The notes beneath the pieces were generated by a model. The model ran no database searches, was not told the DNA's origin, and saw only the letters and a list, made by a program, of their open reading frames with translations. Shown one piece after another: positions 58,554-64,000 of a stretch of 64,000 bases of DNA (the first letter of the stretch is position 1; each line of letters starts with the position of its first letter). The DNA comes from JAGWBJ01 sp034423015 (GTDB lineage Bacteria > Chloroflexota > Dehalococcoidia > Lucifugimonadales > JAGWBF01). The position numbers were made by a program, and so were the translations under genes. The stretch lies in NCBI GenBank assembly GCA_034423015.1, contig DAOUJG010000030.1, positions 53,908-117,907 of the forward strand, written 5' to 3'.

Positions 58554-59990
58554 TCACCCGAGCTGGTACTCTCGTGTCGAGACTATCATCTGCAGCACCT
58601 CCCGGACGCGGCGGGCGGAGGCCTCGTCTTCGGGGCCCGGGCCGAAGCGGAGGGGGCCGCCGGCCGCGGCGTGGCCGACCAGCTCTGCCCGGGTCGCCCC
58701 GGACACCTGGATGGGGCCCATCAGGTCCAGGCATTGGTCCACCACCTCTTCGGGAGAGAGATCCCTTCCGGCGGCGGCGACTCTGTCGACTATGGCCTGC
58801 ACGCCCGGCCTGTCCTCGGCTGACAGCTCCTCCACCGCGAAGTTGACCCGGTCCACCAGGCTGCCCGTGTACACCCACTCCAGCCCCGTGTGCCACCCCT
58901 CCACGCTGGGAGGGTTCAGCAGGCTCTGGCCCATGTACTGGACCTTGGCGGCAAGCTGGGCGTCCTCCACCCCGGGGAACCTGTGCCCCCCGGCCAGGCG
59001 CGCCGTCCCCACGATCAGCTCCGCGGGGCTCTTCACCTTCCGGAACACGGCGTCTTTGAAGAAGTCCGAGTTCAACATGACCCGCAGCACCGAGCGGACC
59101 TCGTAGCCGCTGTCGAAGTAGGCGTCCATCATGGTGCGTATGGCCCCGGGGTCTTGGGGCGGGACCGTCTCCCACGCAGGCACCTGGGGCTCGTCGGCCA
59201 CGAAGAAGCTGTACAGGTGCCTGCACAGGAACCGGGCGGTGGCTTCCTGCCGGCAGACCAGGTCGATGATGTCCTCGCCGTTGAAGCTGCCCGTGTGCCC
59301 CAGGAACCGCTTAGCCGTGGCGTCGTGGTCCTCCTCCCGGTACTGGAACTGCCAGTCCAGGCGGCCGAAGGGCCATACCGAGTCCCTGGCCACCCGGGCC
59401 GCGTGCAGGTCCGCGTTGCGGATGGTCCAGCCGGTGAAGGCCCGGGAGGCCTCGAACACGTCCTCCTCGGAGTAGTTGCCCACCCCCATGGAGAACAGCT
59501 CCAGCAGCTCCCGGCCGAAGTTCTCGTTGGGCTCGTGCCGGTGGTTGTCCTTGTTGTCCAGCCAGAAGATCATGGCCGGGTCCCTGGCGATGCGGACCAG
59601 CAGCTCCTGGAAGCTCCCCATGCCGTGCCGGCGGAACATCTCCACCTGGTTCAGTATCGCCTTGGGCTGGTTCAGCTTGAAGTAGGCCGTGGCGAAGATG
59701 CCGTGCCAGAACAGGGCCATCTTCTCCTCCAGGGGCCTGCGGGTGTTGATCATCCGGCACAGCCAGTAGGTCTGGCAGCTGTCCAGCAGCAGGAGGTTGT
59801 TCTGGCCCACGTGGTACCTGCGGACCACGTCCTCTTCCTCCAGGGAAGGAGGCGCCTCCCCCGGGTCCAGCAGCTCCTCCACGACCGCCTCGTAGCCCAG
59901 CGCCGCGTACCGCTCCAGCTCCTCCCGCGTAGCGCCGAAGCCAGCTCGGCGCATGAGGTGGGCCATCCGGGCGATGTCGCTGCCGGGCAT
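58554..59990 (-). CDS. DUF1800-family protein
   Basis: 478 residues from ATG 59990 (GGGAGG 6 nt upstream); in-frame ATGs further up overlap the divergent amidase gene. MAHLMRRAGFGATREELERY is the standard family start, then MALFWHGIFATAYFKLNQPK, ENFGRELLELFSMGVGNYSE, GWHTGLEWVYTGSLVDRVNF. DUF1800 genes normally pair with a DUF1501 gene, but none is here. Most members have an export signal; none is obvious. Function unknown. Confidence 0.88.
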   Translation of the reverse strand: MPGSDIARMAHLMRRAGFGATREELERYAALGYEAVVEELLDPGEAPPSLEEEDVVRRYHVGQNNLLLLDSCQTYWLCRMINTRRPLEEKMALFWHGIFATAYFKLNQPKAILNQVEMFRRHGMGSFQELLVRIARDPAMIFWLDNKDNHRHEPNENFGRELLELFSMGVGNYSEEDVFEASRAFTGWTIRNADLHAARVARDSVWPFGRLDWQFQYREEDHDATAKRFLGHTGSFNGEDIIDLVCRQEATARFLCRHLYSFFVADEPQVPAWETVPPQDPGAIRTMMDAYFDSGYEVRSVLRVMLNSDFFKDAVFRKVKSPAELIVGTARLAGGHRFPGVEDAQLAAKVQYMGQSLLNPPSVEGWHTGLEWVYTGSLVDRVNFAVEELSAEDRPGVQAIVDRVAAAGRDLSPEEVVDQCLDLMGPIQVSGATRAELVGHAAAGGPLRFGPGPEDEASARRVREVLQMIVSTREYQLG

Positions 59991-60087
59991 TGCCTGCCTC
60001 CCGGGCGGGTGTATACTGACGGCTGAAGCACCGGCCGCCGCGCACCCGCGTCTTGCGGGCATTCTAGCATAGCCGGGAGGAGATGGC

Positions 60088-61500
60088 ATGGACAGTGGGG
60101 ACATCATCCGGCTCACCGCATCCGAGCTGGCGAGGCTGATAGAGAAGCGGGAGGTCTCCCCCGTGGAGGCCGCCCAGGCCTACCTGGACCGCATCGACGA
60201 CGTGGACTTCAAGTTCAACGCCTATCTGACCGTGACCCGGGAGGAGGCCCTGCGGGAGGCCCGGGAGGCGGAGGAGGCCATCGGCAGGGGCGAGTACCGG
60301 GGTCCCATGCACGGCATCCCCTACGCGGTCAAGGACCAGCTATGGTCCAAGGGCATCCGCACCACCGGGGGATCCTTCATAGAGGGCGACCTGGTCCCCG
60401 ACGAGGACGCCACGGCCATAGCCAACATGAAGCGGGCCGGGGCCGTCCTGCTGGGCAAGGCCAACATGACCGAGTTCGCCATAACCGGCGCCAGCCACCG
60501 GTACAGCAGCCCCCGGAACCCCTGGGACCTCAACCGGTTCACCGGCGGCTCCAGCGGCGGCTCGGCGGCGGCGGTGGGCGCGTTCATGTGCGCCACCTCC
60601 CTGGGGGAGGACACGGGCGGCTCCATCCGGGGCCCGGCAAGCTGGTGCGGCGTGGTGGGCCTCAGGCCCAGCCTGGGCCGCGTCAGCCGCTACGGGCTCA
60701 TGCGGGGAGTCTGGTCCATGGACACCGTCGGCCCCATCTCCCGCACCGTGGAGGACGCCGCCATCACCCTGGGCGCTATCGCCGGCCACGACCCCAGGGA
60801 CCCGTACACCTGGGACGCGCCGGTGCCCGACTACCGGGCGGCCCTGGGCGGAGACCTCCAGGGCGTCCGCGTGGGGGTGGTGACCGACCAGATGGACGAC
60901 CGCCACCTCACGAGCCCCGATGTGGAGGCGGCGATACTGAAGGCCGCCTCCGTCCTGGGAGAGCTGGGCGCCTCGGTGGAGGAGTTCTCCATGCCCCTGG
61001 CCGCGGACGCCGCCACCATTTCCAGGATCATCATGGCCGTGGAGCCCTCCTTCGACCAACGGGAGTGGCTGCGGGAGAGGCCCCAGGACTACGGGCACGA
61101 GGCCAGGATGCTGCTTCTGTTGGGGAGCCTGATCCCGGCCCAGGCTTACTACAAGGCCCAGAAGCTGAGGAGCATGGTCCGCCGCAACCTGATGGAGTCC
61201 CTGGAGAGGTACGACGTCCTGGTGTCCCCCACCTACGGCAAGACCGCTCCCCTGATAAGGGACGACGTGGTGATAACCAGCAAGGAGATGGCCGTCAGCG
61301 AGGAGCCCTACCTGGTGCGCCGCATCATCAACCTGTCCAACGTCCCGGGCGTCTCCGTCCCCTGCGGGTTCGACTCCGCCGGGCTGCCCATCGGCCTGCA
61401 GATCGGGGGCCGCGCCTTCGGCGAGGCCACGGTGCTCAGGGTGGCCCACGCCTACGAGCAGGCCACCTCATGGCACAAGGAGCGTCCCCCCGAGGCGTGA
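60088..61500 (+). CDS. Amidase-signature family hydrolase (GatA-like)
   Basis: 470 residues. Catalytic Lys82 (PYAVKDQLW), Ser156 (FTGGSSGGSA) and nucleophile Ser179 (GEDTGGSIRGPASWCG) are all present. Sequence style (TASELARLIEKREVSPVEAA at the start) is GatA-like, but no gatB/gatC neighbours exist in the window, so a stand-alone amidase is as likely. GGGAGGAG precedes the ATG. It diverges from the DUF1800 gene with about 100 nt between the starts. Confidence 0.9.
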   Translation: MDSGDIIRLTASELARLIEKREVSPVEAAQAYLDRIDDVDFKFNAYLTVTREEALREAREAEEAIGRGEYRGPMHGIPYAVKDQLWSKGIRTTGGSFIEGDLVPDEDATAIANMKRAGAVLLGKANMTEFAITGASHRYSSPRNPWDLNRFTGGSSGGSAAAVGAFMCATSLGEDTGGSIRGPASWCGVVGLRPSLGRVSRYGLMRGVWSMDTVGPISRTVEDAAITLGAIAGHDPRDPYTWDAPVPDYRAALGGDLQGVRVGVVTDQMDDRHLTSPDVEAAILKAASVLGELGASVEEFSMPLAADAATISRIIMAVEPSFDQREWLRERPQDYGHEARMLLLLGSLIPAQAYYKAQKLRSMVRRNLMESLERYDVLVSPTYGKTAPLIRDDVVITSKEMAVSEEPYLVRRIINLSNVPGVSVPCGFDSAGLPIGLQIGGRAFGEATVLRVAHAYEQATSWHKERPPEA

Positions 61501-61525
61501 GACGCCAAGAGGACGACGACTCGAC

Positions 61526-61798
61526 ATGCTGGAGCGGACCTCAAGACAGCGCAAGGATGCCTTGGAGGAGGAGCTTGGGGAAGCCTTCAGAGGCGGGTGG
61601 AGGGTCGAATCCCGGGGAGAGTATCAGGCCGTGCTGGTGCACGGGCGCCGGGTCAATCATATCCTGCACTTGCTGCTGAGTCTCTTTACCGCCGGCTTGT
61701 GGCTGGTGGTATGGCTGATTCTCGCCGTCACAGGCGGCGAAGAAAGGGTGCTGGTCCAAGTGGATGAGCGGTGCCGCATATCGACGCACGAGATATGA
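61526..61798 (+). CDS. Small single-helix membrane protein
   Basis: 90 residues. A charged N-terminus (about 50 residues), then RRVNHILHLLLSLFTAGLWL and VVWLILAVTGGEERVLVQVD, giving one long or two short membrane helices, then a short polar end. A family of small proteins with VNHILHLxLTLxTxGLW is widespread in actinobacteria and relatives, without known function. 25 nt after the amidase. Confidence 0.7.
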   Translation: MLERTSRQRKDALEEELGEAFRGGWRVESRGEYQAVLVHGRRVNHILHLLLSLFTAGLWLVVWLILAVTGGEERVLVQVDERCRISTHEI

Positions 61799-61847
61799 CG
61801 TCGCATACGTCTCACCGGTTCGTCGAATAAATCCGTCCGTCTCCTAC

Positions 61848-61862
61848 CTGCCTGCGGCAGGC
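61848..61862. terminator. Short hairpin between convergent genes
   Basis: CCTGCC-TGC-GGCAGG forms a 6-bp stem between the small membrane protein and the TPP enzyme ends. Weak by itself and without a T-run. Confidence 0.3.
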
Positions 61863-61950
61863 CGGTTCACCGGTGGGCGGGGCTGCTTGCCGGCGCGGAG
61901 CGCGGGGTGGGAGGGTGGGCCTGATGACCGGGGTGGGGTTCAGAGCATCC

Positions 61951-63615
61951 CTACAGGCTGCCGTCTATGATCACGTCCAGCAGCGCGGGTTTGCCCGAGG
62001 CCAGGGCCTCGGTCAGGGCCGGCCCGACCTCCTCGGGGTCCTCGATGGTGCGGCCCCGCACCCCCATGGCGTTGGCGATGGCCGCCATGTCCAGGGGGAT
62101 GGGGAAGTCCATGGCGATGTACCGGCTGGAGGCGTCCTCTTCGCCCAGGATGTGGGTCTTGTACCGGTCCATGTTCAGCTTCAGGATGCGGTAGGAGCGG
62201 TTGTTGCATATCACGTAGACCACGGGGATGTTGGAGTTGGCCGCCGTCCACAGCCCCTGGACCGTCATCATCGCGCTCCCGTCTCCCAGGATGCCCACCA
62301 CTGGGCGGTCCGGGTGGGCCAGCTTTATTCCCAGGGTGCTGCCCATGCCCCACCCGATGGCCCCGCCCCGCTCGCTGTGGATGCTGCCCGGCTCGCTGAA
62401 CTCCATGGCGCCGTGGATGGCGTCCCGGGAGGTGATGGAGTCGTCGGAGATGACGGCGTCCGGGGGCATCGCCTTCCACAGCTCCGTCATCATCCGCTCG
62501 GGGGTCATGGGCCGGGCGTCCCACTGGTCCCTAAGGCCCCGCTCCCAGCTGGCCTGGGCCTGCGCCTTCTCCGACGCGATGGACGACGCCCGTCCCTGGG
62601 CCGCCTCCCTGGCAGAGCCCGACAGCGCCCCCTCCAGGGCCTCGCAGAGCTGCCCCAGGCCCACCCTGGGGTCGGCGATTATCCCTATCTCCGTGGGCTC
62701 GCTCTTGCCCACCTCGGCGTACGCCGAGTCCAGGTGTATCAGCCGCGTGTCCCTGCCCAGGGCCGGGCCCGAGACGAAGAAGTAGCCGGAGAAGACGTTG
62801 GCCCCCACGGCCAGCACCACGTCTCCCTGGGAGAGGGTCGCCCGTCCCGGGGGCAGCGCAGGGTTGACCCTGCCCATGAACTGGGGGTGTCCCGTGGGGA
62901 AGTTCATCTCGGCGTAGGAGGACGCGTACACCCGCGCCCCCAGCAGCTCCGCCAGGCGCACGGCCTCGGCGGCCCCCCTGGACTGGCCCAGCCGGTCGCC
63001 CACGACCATGACCGGCCGCGCCGCCCCGGCCAGGACCCGGGCGGCGGCCTCCACGGCCTCCGGGTCGGCGGCCGTGCGGAAGTAGCCCCTGGTCAGGGGC
63101 TGGACGTCCATGTCCGCCTCGTCGTCCAGGGCGTTGGCTGAGAACCCCACGTACACCGGCCCCGCCGGGGGAGTCCTGGCTTCGTTGAAGGCGCGGCGCA
63201 TCACCCCCGGCACCTGCTCGGGGTGGGTCACCTCCACGCTCCACTTGGTGAAGAGGCGGACCATCTCCGTCAGCTCGGTGCGCCCCTCGGCCAGCTTGCG
63301 CACGTCCTTGTTGCCCGAGGTGAGGACCATCGGGGTGTTCCCCTCCCACGCGTGGTGCAGCAGGCTGATGCCGTTGGCCAGCCCCGTCTCGATGTGCAGG
63401 TTCACGAAGGAGGGCCTCCCCGTGGCGATGGCGTATCCGTCGGCCATGCCCATGGCCACCCCCTCCTGGGTGGTCAGCATGTACTCGATGTCCGGGTACT
63501 CCTCCAGGGCGTCCATTATGGGCGCCTCGCTGGTCCCCGGGTTGCCGAAGATGTACCTGACTCCCTCGGCCCTGAGCACCTCCATGAGCGCCCGCTTGCC
63601 CGTCATACGTACCAT
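61951..63615 (-). CDS. ThDP-dependent enzyme, benzoylformate decarboxylase type (paralog)
   Basis: 554 residues; GGAGGAG lies 6 nt before the ATG at 63615. PYR domain start YIFGNPGTSEAPIMDALEEY with the activating Glu in TTQEGVAMGMADGYAIATG, a central domain, and the PP domain cofactor motif from GDGSA to CNN. It aligns along its length with the gene at 12849-14522, including the MSxxR-region SMERMM/TPERMM and the closing DVIIDGSL. The two paralogs probably act on different 2-keto acids. It has a promoter at 63645-63673. Confidence 0.88.
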   Translation of the reverse strand: MVRMTGKRALMEVLRAEGVRYIFGNPGTSEAPIMDALEEYPDIEYMLTTQEGVAMGMADGYAIATGRPSFVNLHIETGLANGISLLHHAWEGNTPMVLTSGNKDVRKLAEGRTELTEMVRLFTKWSVEVTHPEQVPGVMRRAFNEARTPPAGPVYVGFSANALDDEADMDVQPLTRGYFRTAADPEAVEAAARVLAGAARPVMVVGDRLGQSRGAAEAVRLAELLGARVYASSYAEMNFPTGHPQFMGRVNPALPPGRATLSQGDVVLAVGANVFSGYFFVSGPALGRDTRLIHLDSAYAEVGKSEPTEIGIIADPRVGLGQLCEALEGALSGSAREAAQGRASSIASEKAQAQASWERGLRDQWDARPMTPERMMTELWKAMPPDAVISDDSITSRDAIHGAMEFSEPGSIHSERGGAIGWGMGSTLGIKLAHPDRPVVGILGDGSAMMTVQGLWTAANSNIPVVYVICNNRSYRILKLNMDRYKTHILGEEDASSRYIAMDFPIPLDMAAIANAMGVRGRTIEDPEEVGPALTEALASGKPALLDVIIDGSL

Positions 63616-63644
63616 GGCTTCTCCTCCTGACTCTGGACGGACTA

Positions 63645-63673
63645 AGCTTATCCGTTTTGACTTGTTTTCTCAA
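63645..63673 (-). promoter_or_regulatory. Promoter of the second ThDP enzyme
   Basis: On the minus strand, TTGAGA (complement of 63668-63673) and TAAGCT (complement of 63645-63650) are separated by 17 bp, 30 nt before the start codon. Confidence 0.5.
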
Positions 63674-63767
63674 TCGACCCGCGGCCCGAGCCCCCCTTGT
63701 CACCCTGGGCACGGCGAACGGTCTAATGAGGAAAGCGCGGCACCTTGGCACCCGTGGGCCCCACCCC

Positions 63768-63797
63768 AGATTCTTCGCCTGCGGCTCAGAATGACAT
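63768..63797. repeat. TCATTCCGAGC-type repeat copy
   Basis: AGATTCTTCGCCTGCGGCTC followed by AGAATGACAT is an inverted relative of the block at 57183. It lies in the 316-bp gap 63616-63931, in which only the promoter and two repeat copies can be seen. Confidence 0.55.
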
Positions 63798-63888
63798 GGA
63801 AGCGGGCGTCCTTGGGCCAGAATGGTATGGAAGACCGGGCGATCTTGGGATTGGCGGTGGGCAGCCCCGGTCTAGGAACTACCCATCC

Positions 63889-63914
63889 CGTCGTCCCGGC
63901 GAAGGCCGGGACCC
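63889..63914. repeat. TTCCGGC-family repeat copy (TCCCGGC variant)
   Basis: CGTCGTCCCGGCGAAGGCCG followed by GGACCC is the same hairpin as at 22325 with C for T in both arms (compensated). Confidence 0.6.
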
Positions 63915-63931
63915 AGCAACTGTCTTGAAGG

Positions 63932-64000
63932 TCAAGCGTTGAGGGCGTGGGTGGCGTCCCATGGGGCGCCCCGCTTGAGCATCGAGTTCAGGATGGTCAA
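63932..64000 (-). CDS. C-terminal end of a probable IS110-type transposase (partial)
   Basis: The minus-strand frame entering from the right edge reads LTILNSMLKRGAPWDATHAL and stops with TGA (complement of 63932-63934). The ILN-ML-(R/K)-PW pattern is typical of the C-terminus of IS110/IS116/IS902 transposases. Only 22 residues are visible, so the call is tentative. Confidence 0.4.
   Translation of the reverse strand: MTILNSMLKRGAPWDATHALNA

Overview
The window is 64 kb of GC-rich bacterial DNA, dense in genes and without tRNA, rRNA or CRISPR. The content suggests a free-living Chloroflexota relative, perhaps Dehalococcoidia/SAR202-like. The signs are expanded families of cyclase-family hydrolases, amidases, crotonase and thiolase enzymes, an F420-type LLM oxidoreductase, a CoxL-like molybdenum hydroxylase, NHL-repeat proteins and TPP-dependent decarboxylases. 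This placement is inference from gene content; no phylogenetic marker was tested.

Region by region. 1-2.1 kb: the 5' part of a large NTPase/TPR protein, probably leaderless. 2.1-5.6 kb: a lower-GC patch of small, broken or mobile genes. It holds an IS1595-type transposase, the tail of a restriction-type enzyme, a frameshifted lipoprotein gene, and a striking pair of interleaved inverted repeats (possible RNA pseudoknot) just before that lipoprotein. 5.6-16 kb: EthD-like protein, UMF1-type MFS transporter, NHL protein, ComEC, VOC protein, SMP-30 lactonase, TPP enzyme, MgtE. 16-20.6 kb: a TetR regulator diverging from an Asp23-Asp23-AmaP-DUF2273 envelope cluster with a readable promoter/operator, followed by a DUF35 OB-fold protein and an SCP2-type thiolase. 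20.7-30.4 kb: amidase, aminotransferase, an orphan CoxL-like subunit with its MoxR/VWA maturation genes, a short-chain dehydrogenase and two SnoaL-like proteins.

30.4-38 kb: a probable degradative locus. A 6-oxocamphor-hydrolase-like crotonase is followed by three paralogous cyclase-family hydrolases, broken up by a 1207-bp IS5-family element with intact ends and a DUF805 gene, and then by an AXE1-like protein that has lost its catalytic residues. A five-unit 17-bp tandem repeat, each unit carrying a Shine-Dalgarno-like core, precedes the second cyclase. 38-43.6 kb: alcohol dehydrogenase-like, SnoaL, MFS, SDR, PanE and amidohydrolase genes.

43.6-45.4 kb holds the most notable gene: a UGSC-family selenoprotein read through an in-frame TGA at 45086-45088, with a bacterial SECIS-like hairpin directly downstream. 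It is paired with a cysteine-rich protein of unknown function. 45.4-56 kb: DinB, a lipoprotein, a PP2C phosphatase with an atypical kinase (4-nt overlap), LLM oxidoreductase, an intact AXE1 esterase, amidohydrolase, an M24-fold protein, a NYN-domain protein under an operator-overlapped promoter, an alpha/beta hydrolase, a zinc-ribbon TPR protein and a Rieske protein. 56-64 kb: MetF, NHL protein, DUF1800, amidase, a small membrane protein, a second TPP enzyme and the tail of an IS110-type transposase at the right edge. Several intergenic repeat families recur across the window.
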